Positions 15,199-22,111 of a DNA stretch of 29,972 nucleotides are shown in pieces; position 1 is the stretch's first letter; every line of letters starts with the position of its first letter. Source of the stretch: an uncultured Muribaculaceae bacterium (GTDB lineage: Bacteria > Bacteroidota > Bacteroidia > Bacteroidales > Muribaculaceae). The notes beneath the pieces were generated by a model, which did no database searches, was not told the origin of the DNA, and saw nothing but the letters and a program-made list of their open reading frames with translations. The translations under genes were made by a program, and so were the position numbers. Location of the stretch: assembly GCA_905209725.1 (NCBI GenBank), contig CAJLTZ010000022.1, positions 1 to 29,972 of the forward strand, given 5' to 3'.

Positions 15199-16113
15199 CT
15201 TCAGCAGGTCTCGTGAGCACCAGTTGACAAGGGTCGGATGCAGGGCGGAATAGCGGCCGCGGAGGTCGTTGCGGTTCTCGAGTTTGATGATGTTGTCGGC
15301 CACGGCCTCGGAGCCGAAATCGGCGCAAAGCCCCTTGAATTCCTCCTCCGACATCGGGCGCAATGTACGGCTAAGCACCGGCGCATTCTCCCTGTACCAC
15401 TTGCAGAAATTCCTGTATTTATCAGATACAGCAATCTCTTCAAAAAAATCCAAGAGGCGGGAGGGCGAGGGCGAGAGCGCGTCGTCCGCTACGCTCCCTC
15501 TCTCTCTCTTAGTCTTAGTCTTAATCTTAGTCTTATTCTTATATACTGTGTTGGTTTGCGTGTCAGGTTCGAGAACGATTTCGTTGCAGCCTGCGTCGCT
15601 GTTGAGTACATTTTGTGAGTAGGATTGCGTACCGTCTGAGTCAGCGTTGATGGAAACCTCTTTTGCATCCTCCTCTGCAACCTCTTTGCATTCAACAATT
15701 TGCGATACCTCCGCGGAGGGGCAAGGAACGCCCTCGCAAGTATTTACCTTAGGGGATTTCTTGCGGGAAGAGACGGTGTTGGAATCAGTGCTATTTCTGT
15801 CACCGGAACAGGGAGTTTTAGGAGAAGCATTTTCAAGGTAGTATGATACTGTGTATATGGGCGTTACACCACGCGAACCCTTCTCGAAGGAGATAAGGCC
15901 ACGGGCAGCGAGACGTTGGCGAGCAGCGATGATATCCTTGCGGGAGCGACCGAGTGCGAACTCCAGTTGGCGGGTAGGCACCATGAAGTTAGGTTGCCAA
16001 CCGCGCTCGTTAGCGATAGAGAGGAGGTAGAAATAGAAGCGGGTGTCGAAAGCGGAGAAAGGGAGTTCGCTGTTCAAGCGCCAGAATCGGTTGATAAGGT
16101 CGATGTAAGACAT
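15196..16113 (-). CDS. DnaD-like/winged-helix replication protein (putative helicase loader or replisome organiser)
   Basis: A 305-residue protein starting MSYIDLINRFWRLN at 16113. An in-frame extension to 16182 lacks support because this N-terminus is the familiar one for Bacteroidales replication-organiser proteins. Residues about 1-110 look like a winged helix (RLYFYLL-type helix, then LEFALGRSRKDIIAARQRLAARGLI as the DNA-recognition part). Residues about 115-225 are low-complexity and acidic, ending in a Lys/Thr/Arg run (KNKTKIKTKTKRERG). The C-terminus (about 260-301) has a conserved-looking helix pair ending LENRNDLRGRYSALHPTL. It sits 119 bp upstream of the DnaB-like gene on the same strand and probably recruits that helicase (inference). 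Confidence 0.75.
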   Translation of the reverse strand: MSYIDLINRFWRLNSELPFSAFDTRFYFYLLSIANERGWQPNFMVPTRQLEFALGRSRKDIIAARQRLAARGLISFEKGSRGVTPIYTVSYYLENASPKTPCSGDRNSTDSNTVSSRKKSPKVNTCEGVPCPSAEVSQIVECKEVAEEDAKEVSINADSDGTQSYSQNVLNSDAGCNEIVLEPDTQTNTVYKNKTKIKTKTKRERGSVADDALSPSPSRLLDFFEEIAVSDKYRNFCKWYRENAPVLSRTLRPMSEEEFKGLCADFGSEAVADNIIKLENRNDLRGRYSALHPTLVNWCSRDLLK

Positions 16114-16226
16114 AATTGTTGGTTGTTTAGAGCGCTGACGCGCTGTAGGTTTATGTTTAAGAATTACGCTGCAAAGGAACACAAACCGCCACGCCCCCCG
16201 CCCTTATCCATTTACAATCACAGTGT

Positions 16227-16350
16227 GGACAGGAGAGCGCCTCCACTGGGAGCGGGAGGCGCCCCCGCCACCCATTGCGACGGCGCTGAGTCATTGCTAT
16301 GGCCGACGAGGGCGTCGGCCCCTCCAATGCAAGCCCTCCGCCGTCGCTGC
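16227..16350 (+). repeat. GC-rich structured intergenic repeat, copy B (fullest copy)
   Basis: Three nested or adjacent inverted repeats are visible. GCGCCTCC pairs with GGAGGCGC (about 16229-16262). GCGACGGCG (16277-16285) pairs with CGCCGTCGC (16339-16347). Inside the latter, GGCCGACG (16301-16308) pairs with CGTCGGCC (16313-16320) around a 4-nt loop. The right half recurs at 13621-13671, and an inverted, diverged copy lies at about 20633-20678. It looks like a REP- or MITE-like element; no terminal target duplication was identified. Confidence 0.75.
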
Positions 16351-16370
16351 AATTCAAAATTCAAAATTCT
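16351..16370. repeat. ATTCAAAATT tandem repeat
   Basis: AATTCAAAATTCAAAATTCT contains two overlapping ATTCAAAATT units and directly follows copy B of the GC-rich repeat, as a related sequence does after copy A. Confidence 0.65.
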
Positions 16371-16567
16371 AAGGCTCGCAAAAATTCGGCTCTGCACGAA
16401 GTTCCGGTCACTCAGATTCGGCCTGACCGAAAAGATACCCCTGTACGTACCCAAGTCGAAACCGCTAGCCGACTGAATCTTTTTTTCTTTTTCCGAAGTA
16501 CTGTATAATCTACCTCTAGAATGTCTGAAATTATTATCACCCTAATTATTCTTTAAAAAGTTTTTAG

Positions 16568-16575
16568 TATTTTTG
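16568..16575 (+). promoter_or_regulatory. Candidate -7 element of the restriction-modification operon
   Basis: TATTTTTG matches TAnnTTTG and would start transcription near 16582, giving a leader of about 75 nt. No TTTG is visible at the -33 spacing. Confidence 0.45.
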
Positions 16576-16598
16576 CGGTATGATTGATTGTCTAGATG

Positions 16599-16620
16599 CT
16601 CACTAATCAATATTGGTGAG
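16599..16620. promoter_or_regulatory. Imperfect palindrome in the leader of the restriction-modification operon
   Basis: CTCACTAAT (16599-16607) and ATTGGTGAG (16612-16620) are inverted repeats, matching 8 of 9 with a G-T wobble, around CAAT. It lies between the candidate -7 element and the first methyltransferase start, where an operator or an RNA hairpin could control the operon. Confidence 0.45.
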
Positions 16621-16658
16621 TGGTTGGATTTCGTCATTATCTATAAAGGGAACATTTA

Positions 16659-18083
16659 ATGAAGGTAGTGTCTTTTTTTGCCGGATGCGGTGGTCTTGAC
16701 CTGGGTTTTGAACAGGCAGGATTTCAGGTGGTTTGGGCCAATGAACTCGAACCTTCTGCCCGTGAGACCTATATCAAGAATCATCCTGCCACTATCTTTC
16801 ATCTTGGAGATATATGTTCTGTTAATCCGGAAGAGATTCCGGATTGTGACGGCTTTATAGGTGGCCCTCCTTGTCAATCGTGGAGTGTTGCCGGTTGTCA
16901 AAGAGGATTGGACGACAAGAGAGGCCAGATGTTCCCGACATACATAGATATAATTAATAAGAAAAAACCAAAATTTTTTCTTATTGAAAATGTCAATGGG
17001 CTTCTAACCGACAAATTTAAGGATACGTTCGATGACTTTGTTGCCAGACTTCAACTTGCCGGATACGATGTTGAATGGAAATTATTGGACGCAGTAGACT
17101 ATGGAGTTCCTCAGAATCGTGAACGTGTCTTTATTATTGGATTCCGGAAAGATTTAAAGATTAAATATAAATTTCCAGAACCCACTCACTTGGGACCCAT
17201 TCCTCTGTGCAAGGCCATTGGCGATATCCTCGAGCAACCCAGACAATTTTTAAATGAGCGAATATGTTCCGAAAACTCTGAAAGAGCAAATCACGATGTT
17301 TATGTTGGAGACTTCGGGCCATATTATAAAAGAGGTAATCGCAGAAGACCTTGGGAAAGGGCATCATTCACCATTCATGCTACAGGAGAGAGTGCCCCAC
17401 TGCATCCTTCATCTCCTAAAATGGTATTTCATGGTCATGAGAACTGGGATTTCCAAAATGAGCGCATAGGAGAATATCGCAGACTCAGTGTCAGAGAATG
17501 TGCCCGAATTCAAACTTTCCCGGACCGTTTTATATTCTATGGGCAGAATATCAAGACGCTATACCGAATGATTGGCAATGCCGTGCCCCCAAGACTAAGC
17601 AGGGTATTGGCTCAATCAATTAATTCGGTATTGCTGAGGAATGACTCAAACGAAGGATTTGCCCAACCAGCGGTCAAACCTGACAGATCTAATGAACTCG
17701 TTTTAGTTGCTTACTATAAAAGTGAAAATCACTTGAAGTTGATTGAAAGGAATAGATTGTATTATGTTCGTTCAGACGGACGACAAGGTTCAATCTTCAA
17801 ATCAGAAACTCAAGTTATGCCTAGATTACTTCTTCTACATCATAGAGATAATTATATTCTTTATGACCTGAAAAAAGAAGAACCGATTTTGACTGACAAT
17901 GTATATCTTCAATCATTGGGATTTGAAACAAGTGGTAGCAGTTACCTTTGTTTTATTCTTGACAATGCTGAAAGAATCAGTCTTAAGAATCTGGGAGCAG
18001 ATGCACTGAAGAATCCATCAACACAGTATCCATATAAACCGTTCTTCATTAAGTTGAAAGATTTAATAAATAAAGTAAAATGA
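16659..18083 (+). CDS. DNA (cytosine-5) methyltransferase, HaeIII-like core with C-terminal extension
   Basis: A 474-residue C5 methyltransferase that would protect host DNA from the partner nuclease. Motifs in order: I SFFAGCGGLDLGF (5-17), IV GGPPCQSWS (68-76, catalytic Cys72), VI IENV (109-112), VIII QNRERVFIIGFR (152-163), IX RLSVRECARIQTFPD (275-289), X RMIGNAVP (303-310). The core of about 325 residues resembles M.HaeIII-type enzymes throughout, including the region between VIII and IX. Specificity cannot be read with confidence. Residues about 330-474 are an extra domain I do not recognise (YYKSENHLKLIERNRLYYVR; LLLLHHRDNYILYDLKKEE). The sequence is AT-rich relative to its neighbours. 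Its stop overlaps the nuclease start by 4 bp. Confidence 0.93.
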   Translation: MKVVSFFAGCGGLDLGFEQAGFQVVWANELEPSARETYIKNHPATIFHLGDICSVNPEEIPDCDGFIGGPPCQSWSVAGCQRGLDDKRGQMFPTYIDIINKKKPKFFLIENVNGLLTDKFKDTFDDFVARLQLAGYDVEWKLLDAVDYGVPQNRERVFIIGFRKDLKIKYKFPEPTHLGPIPLCKAIGDILEQPRQFLNERICSENSERANHDVYVGDFGPYYKRGNRRRPWERASFTIHATGESAPLHPSSPKMVFHGHENWDFQNERIGEYRRLSVRECARIQTFPDRFIFYGQNIKTLYRMIGNAVPPRLSRVLAQSINSVLLRNDSNEGFAQPAVKPDRSNELVLVAYYKSENHLKLIERNRLYYVRSDGRQGSIFKSETQVMPRLLLLHHRDNYILYDLKKEEPILTDNVYLQSLGFETSGSSYLCFILDNAERISLKNLGADALKNPSTQYPYKPFFIKLKDLINKVK

Positions 18084-19324
18084 ACATCGATAGTGAACAG
18101 ATAACACTGGACAAGAATCTGGTAGTAGCGAAGGACCAGCCACTTTCTGACAAAGAGATGCAATCATTGCTGATTAATACTCTTGGTCAGGATAAATGCA
18201 AAATCATAAAAATTCCTTCCCGTAAATGGGCTTTGGAATATAAGGATAATGGCAAAACAATTCTTTTGCTTGTCAGAACATGTACCTATCTTGGGAATCC
18301 GCTTCCAATTTTTAAGAAAAGGGTGCAGTTGCCCTCATGGTTCAATGAGTATACAAAAAAGATATCGGCTGAATATCCGGAAACAGATGTCCGCTATTTA
18401 GGAATTTACCATTATGGAGACAACTTTCATGGCGATAATATAATATTCATTGATTTTCAAAAAGATACTTATTTAAAAAGAAGTGTTCACAATTCATCGG
18501 CAGATGTGTACACTAACGATCTGTTTCAAGCGATGACTTATGGAGTGTTTTCGAAAATTGACAATTTCGGGAATAGAATCACTACTATAAGAAAAGATAA
18601 ATTTAAAGATTATCTTACAGGTAATTCGGTCAGTATTAGTACACTTTTTGATCTATTTGCAAAATTCAACTCCGGATTTACATTCGGACAATGGCTGAAA
18701 GCATTGGATGCCATAAAGGAAATGCATGACAACGACTGGCGTCAATGGCGTCAGTCAGAATGGGCCGGTTGGCTTCTTGAATATAAGTTCAACAATTTCA
18801 CACTAGAGAATTCTGTAACTGATAAAATGAGATATGTTGGCAGTTCGTTAAAGTGTGAGGGAGATCTTGACTTCGATATACGATTCGAAGAAGATGATTT
18901 CTATGGAGATTTAAAAGCCAGCGATATAAAACAAAAAGAAACACCCGGCAATGATCAGGAAAACCTAATTGAGTGCATCTATCGTTACGACAGATTCTGG
19001 TATGTCATTTATGAACATGAAACAAAGAAAGACAGTAAAGAAAACGGATATGAGGCTACAATAGGCAGAAACCGTTATATCAAGAGTGTTGATCCTTCTT
19101 ACGAAAAGGATGAGATGTCCTATTGCAATCGAATGAAACATTCAGTTAGATTCATTAAGATGACTATAGTGGAATTAAACAGAGTCAATTACCGCAATGT
19201 CTTAACTGAATTCAATCAGGGGCATCAGCCTAATGGCCAGAAAAGAAAACCCAAGTTCAATATAAACAAAAGTGTGCTGGAAAATGACAATTATGTCGTT
19301 TATAGATATCAATATCAGGAATGA
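18080..19324 (+). CDS. Putative type II restriction endonuclease (PD-(D/E)xK candidate)
   Basis: A 414-residue soluble protein encoded between two C5 methyltransferase genes, with ATGA overlaps at both ends. That position is the main reason to call it the cognate nuclease. I do not recognise its family. A possible PD-(D/E)xK core is visible: helix EWAGWLLEYKF (227-237, Glu234), then CEGDLDFDIRF (259-269, Asp262 or Asp264), then FYGDLKASD (274-282, Asp277-x-Lys279). The next conserved-looking part (NLIECIYRYDRFWYVIYEHE, 295-314) would form the following strand and helix. The N-terminal 200 residues may hold the recognition domain. Base composition is AT-rich like its partners. Confidence 0.72.
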   Translation: MNIDSEQITLDKNLVVAKDQPLSDKEMQSLLINTLGQDKCKIIKIPSRKWALEYKDNGKTILLLVRTCTYLGNPLPIFKKRVQLPSWFNEYTKKISAEYPETDVRYLGIYHYGDNFHGDNIIFIDFQKDTYLKRSVHNSSADVYTNDLFQAMTYGVFSKIDNFGNRITTIRKDKFKDYLTGNSVSISTLFDLFAKFNSGFTFGQWLKALDAIKEMHDNDWRQWRQSEWAGWLLEYKFNNFTLENSVTDKMRYVGSSLKCEGDLDFDIRFEEDDFYGDLKASDIKQKETPGNDQENLIECIYRYDRFWYVIYEHETKKDSKENGYEATIGRNRYIKSVDPSYEKDEMSYCNRMKHSVRFIKMTIVELNRVNYRNVLTEFNQGHQPNGQKRKPKFNINKSVLENDNYVVYRYQYQE

Positions 19325-20523
19325 TGCGAAATTTCACGTTCATAGATCTGTTTTGTGGGATTGGTGGATTTCATCAGGCGATGGCGTCGCTTGGTGGTAA
19401 ATGCGTGTTTGCAAGTGATATTGATGCAGACTGTAGAAAAACATATGAAGCCAATTATGGAATTAAACCTCAGGGAGACATTACGAAAATAGATGCAAGT
19501 GATATCCCCGGTCATGATGTTTTATGTGGAGGATTCCCATGTCAGGCATTCTCTAAGGCAGGGAATCGCTTAGGATTTGACGACCCAACAAAGGGGACAC
19601 TGTTTTTTGATATTTGCAGGATATTGGAATATCACCAACCGAAATATGCATTGCTTGAGAATGTCAGAAATCTGGCAAGCCATGATAATGGGAATACCTG
19701 GAGGATTATCCATGACAAACTGGAAGATCTAGGTTACAATCTTCTAGCAAGTCCAGTCATCTTCAGCCCACATTATGTTGGCATTCCCCAACATCGGGAG
19801 CGTGTATACATCATGTGCGTTCGCAAAGACATTGGAGAAATACAACCATACGAATTCGACAAAAATAACATTCCAGCCTGCTCCATTGAGTCGATCTTAG
19901 AAGATGACAGTGAGATTCCGGATATTGACTCATATAGAATCTCGCCCGATCTGGAAGACTTGATTAATAAATGGAACTGCTTTGTGCAAAATATAAAGGT
20001 TGAACGATTGCCGGGCTTTCCTGTTTGGTCAGACCGGCTGTGCGATTTGAATCCAAATGAAAATTTGGAACAATACCCTGCATGGAAAAGAAATTTTATT
20101 TTGAAAAATAATGAATTATATGTTTCTAACCGAGAGTTTATAGATTATTGGTTAAAGGATGCTAAGACTAATCCATTGTTTTTCGGAGCGAAAGCGAAAT
20201 TGGAATGGCAAGCAGGTCAGACTGGAAGTCCCGACATATGGCGTCAGATTTTTCAATTGAGGCCATCCGGAATCAGGGTTAAAGTGAACACCTATTTCCC
20301 GGCTTTAGTTGCAATTGTTCAGACTTCGATAATAGGTTCAAGGAAGAGATTCCTTACGCCAAGAGAGTGCGCACGATTGCAGAGTTTTCCGGATTCTTTT
20401 AAGCCGGACGATAAACAACAGCAGGCTTATAAGCAATTTGGCAATGCCGTAAATGTGGACATTGTGCGTCTTTTTGCTCAGCATATGTTTGACAGCGGCA
20501 TTAATCAAAGCCATGATGAATAA
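19321..20523 (+). CDS. Second DNA (cytosine-5) methyltransferase of the restriction-modification operon
   Basis: A 400-residue C5 methyltransferase distinct from the first. Motifs: I FIDLFCGIGGFHQAM (7-21), IV CGGFPCQAFS (69-78, catalytic Cys74), VI LLENVRNL (111-118), VIII PQHRERVYIMCVR (156-168), IX FLTPRECARLQSFPD (344-358), X YKQFGNAVNV (370-379). The target-recognition region between VIII and IX is about 175 residues and unlike that of the first enzyme, so the two probably recognise different sequences or different strands of one asymmetric site. Two Met codons open the frame (MMRNF); the first creates the ATGA overlap with the nuclease stop and is used here. Confidence 0.94.
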   Translation: MMRNFTFIDLFCGIGGFHQAMASLGGKCVFASDIDADCRKTYEANYGIKPQGDITKIDASDIPGHDVLCGGFPCQAFSKAGNRLGFDDPTKGTLFFDICRILEYHQPKYALLENVRNLASHDNGNTWRIIHDKLEDLGYNLLASPVIFSPHYVGIPQHRERVYIMCVRKDIGEIQPYEFDKNNIPACSIESILEDDSEIPDIDSYRISPDLEDLINKWNCFVQNIKVERLPGFPVWSDRLCDLNPNENLEQYPAWKRNFILKNNELYVSNREFIDYWLKDAKTNPLFFGAKAKLEWQAGQTGSPDIWRQIFQLRPSGIRVKVNTYFPALVAIVQTSIIGSRKRFLTPRECARLQSFPDSFKPDDKQQQAYKQFGNAVNVDIVRLFAQHMFDSGINQSHDE

Positions 20524-20530
20524 CTAAAAT

Positions 20531-20713
20531 ATGATTGGAGCGGTAATTGGGGATTTGGCGGCTTGGACTTGGGAGCAAGACAGGGATTGCTTCAATAGGA
20601 AACTTGTGTCTGATGGCGCCCTCGTGGCTGCCGCGACGGCGGAGGGCGTGATCTGGTGGGGGGACGTCCTCGTCCGCCTTTCCGAAGCTCCTGTTGCTTC
20701 GGTGAAATGGTAA
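20531..20713 (+). pseudogene. N-terminal stub of an ADP-ribosylglycohydrolase gene
   Basis: The frame opens MIGAVIGDLAAWTWEQDRD, which matches the N-terminus of Bacteroidales ADP-ribosylglycohydrolase (DraG-like) proteins, whose first metal-binding region begins with a GAxxGD motif. Resemblance stops after about 27 residues (near 20611); the rest of the 60-codon frame is translated repeat sequence and ends at a stop at 20713. Full-length relatives are around 250-300 residues, so this is a broken gene. It starts 7 bp after the second methyltransferase gene. The family call rests on a short match. Confidence 0.6.
20633..20678 (-). repeat. GC-rich structured intergenic repeat, copy C (inverted, diverged)
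   Basis: GCGACGGCGGAGGGC (20633-20647) is the exact reverse complement of 16333-16347 in copy B. The following GGGGGACGTCCTCGTCCGCC is a diverged reverse complement of the hairpin part of copy B. The restriction-modification operon therefore lies between oppositely oriented copies. Confidence 0.65.
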
Positions 20714-20749
20714 ATAGTGAGGAATATTAGAGAAAAATTTCCGTAATTT

Positions 20750-20783
20750 ATTGGTGAGATATTAATTTAATTTTATAAATTTG
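20750..20783 (+). promoter_or_regulatory. Probable promoter of the citrate operon
   Basis: TAAATTTG at 20776-20783 matches the -7 consensus and is followed by C, as in the rpoD promoter. ATTG at 20750-20753 is a three-of-four match to -33 TTTG at 22 bp spacing. The predicted leader to citD is about 130 nt and contains the ACCTTAAAT motif just before the start. Confidence 0.5.
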
Positions 20784-20903
20784 CCACATATAATGATTGC
20801 GGAGGCTTTTACAGTTTTTTCTGTATGCCTTTATTCCCCTTTGCATTCATTATTTCTTGATGACTCTTTGAGTTGACGCATACCTAAACATTTGAATCTA
20901 AAT

Positions 20904-20912
20904 ACCTTAAAT
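20904..20912 (+). promoter_or_regulatory. ACCTTAAAT leader motif before citD
   Basis: One of four exact copies of ACCTTAAAT in this operon, at 20904-20912, 21202-21210, 25910-25918 and 28189-28197. They lie 8, 10, 19 and 3 nt before the starts of citD, citE, the aconitase gene and icd. The role is unknown; an AT-rich translation enhancer is one possibility. Confidence 0.45.
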
Positions 20913-20920
20913 ATAACCCC

Positions 20921-21202
20921 ATGGAAATTAAAAATTCACATGCAGGCACATTCGAGTCGGGAGACATCCTGATCCAGCTCTTTCCCCCTGAAAAGGAGGG
21001 TATCGAGATCGACCTCGAGAGCAGCGTGGCCCGCCAGTTTGGCCAGCAGATTAAAAATGTGATATGCGACACCCTCAATGAATGCGGCATCACCGACGTT
21101 CGCGTGAAGGCTGTGGACAAGGGTGCGCTTGACTGTACGATTAAAGCCCGCGTGACCGCAGCTGCCGTGCGCGCCACAGGCAAAGATGTCTGGAAAGACT
21201 AA
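20921..21202 (+). CDS. citD: Citrate lyase gamma subunit (acyl carrier protein)
   Basis: A 93-residue acyl carrier subunit that bears the 2'-(5''-triphosphoribosyl)-3'-dephospho-CoA-derived group on a serine. The attachment motif AGTFESGD is present with Ser13 in the expected place (E. coli has AGTLESSD). The rest (LESSVARQFGQQIKNVI, DVRVKAVDKGALDCTIKARV) follows CitD throughout. Length is typical (about 95). It is the first gene of the citrate operon; citE follows after 18 bp. Confidence 0.94.
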   Translation: MEIKNSHAGTFESGDILIQLFPPEKEGIEIDLESSVARQFGQQIKNVICDTLNECGITDVRVKAVDKGALDCTIKARVTAAAVRATGKDVWKD

Positions 21203-21220
21203 CCTTAAATCAGAAAAACC

Positions 21221-22108
21221 ATGGAAAGACTTAGACGAACCATGATGTTCGTTCCGGGCAACAACCCCGGAATGATGGCCGACGCTCATATATACGGTCC
21301 CGACTCCATTATGCTCGACCTCGAGGATTCTGTGTCGATGGCAGAGAAAGACACCGCACGACTCTTAGTATATAATGCACTGAAAACAATCGATTACGGC
21401 GACACCGAGATGGTGGTGCGCATCAATCCCCTCAACACTCCCTATGGAAAGAAGGATATCGAGGCTGTGGTGAAGGCCGGTGTGCATGTAATCCGTATGC
21501 CGAAAACCGAGACTGCCGATGAGGTGCGTGAGGTTGAGGCCGAGATTGAGAAGGTGGAACGCGAAATCGGTGCCCTCGGACGCACACAGATCATGGCTGC
21601 CATCGAGAGTGCCCTCGGAGTGGTGAACGCTTACGACATCGCCACTTCCTCAAAGCGTATGATGGGTATCGCCCTCGGCGCCGAGGACTATTGCGCCAAC
21701 CTGAAGACTCAGCGCTCGAAAGATGGCGAAGAACTGCGTCTCGCTCGCGAAACCATCGTAGTGGCCGCCCGCGCCGCCGGTATCGATGCACTCGACACCG
21801 TATATTCCAACCTCAACGACATGGAGACTTTCCGTCGCGAAGTGGAATTCATCAAGACTCTTGGCTTCGACGGCAAATCGATTATCAATCCCCGACAGAT
21901 CGAGGTGGTCAACGATGTGTTCACCCCCAAGGAGAAGGATATCGAGAAGGCAAAGGCTATCGTAGCCGCTATCAAGGAGGCACAGAAGAAGGGCTCCGGA
22001 GTGATTGCCCTCAATGGCAAAATGATCGACCGACCGGTGGTGATCCGTGCCGAGCGCACCATTAAACTTGCCAAAGCCGCAGGAATATTAACCGATGAAG
22101 AGATCTAA
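21221..22108 (+). CDS. citE: Citrate lyase beta subunit (citryl-ACP lyase)
   Basis: CitE cleaves citryl-ACP to acetyl-ACP and oxaloacetate, a Mg-dependent retro-Claisen reaction on a TIM barrel. The 295-residue protein begins RRTMMFVPGNNPGMM, followed by DSIMLDLEDSV (Mg and substrate region), MVVRINPLNTPYG, IRMPKTE, a Glu-centred MAAIESALGVVNAY, GIALGAEDYCANL and GFDGKSIINPRQIEVVN, all typical of CitE. Length is normal. Only 3 nt separate its stop from citF, so the pair is tightly coupled. Confidence 0.95.
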   Translation: MERLRRTMMFVPGNNPGMMADAHIYGPDSIMLDLEDSVSMAEKDTARLLVYNALKTIDYGDTEMVVRINPLNTPYGKKDIEAVVKAGVHVIRMPKTETADEVREVEAEIEKVEREIGALGRTQIMAAIESALGVVNAYDIATSSKRMMGIALGAEDYCANLKTQRSKDGEELRLARETIVVAARAAGIDALDTVYSNLNDMETFRREVEFIKTLGFDGKSIINPRQIEVVNDVFTPKEKDIEKAKAIVAAIKEAQKKGSGVIALNGKMIDRPVVIRAERTIKLAKAAGILTDEEI

Positions 22109-22111
22109 GCC

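Larger units (their letters stand above)
16114..16658. other. 545-bp divergent intergenic region before the restriction-modification operon
   Basis: From left to right it contains a small hairpin AGCGC-TGAC-GCGCT (16131-16144) just upstream of the DnaD-like start, the GC-rich structured repeat (about 16227-16350) and an ATTCAAAATT repeat (16351-16370). A 6-bp inverted repeat CGGTCA/TGACCG (16405-16429) follows, then an AT-rich leader with a candidate -7 element and an imperfect palindrome. Short open frames here are repeat-derived and are not called. Confidence 0.7.
20524..20920. other. 397-bp intergenic region between the restriction-modification and citrate operons
   Basis: It contains an ADP-ribosylglycohydrolase gene stub, an inverted copy of the GC-rich repeat, a hairpin CCGAAG/CTTCGG (20682-20702) without a T-run, the citrate operon promoter and a leader of about 130 nt. 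No complete gene is visible. Confidence 0.7.

Noticed and set aside
13621..16350. CRISPR array suspected from recurring GC-rich units
   Set aside because: Copies are few, kilobases apart, irregular and partly inverted, with no spacer periodicity or cas genes.
16157..16508. Several short frames on both strands before the restriction-modification operon
   Set aside because: They translate the GC-rich repeat and the ATTCAAAATT repeat and lack plausible starts or domains.
16658..20523. Controller (C) protein or Vsr repair gene in the restriction-modification operon
   Set aside because: All three frames are accounted for and no small helix-turn-helix or Vsr-like frame exists on either side.
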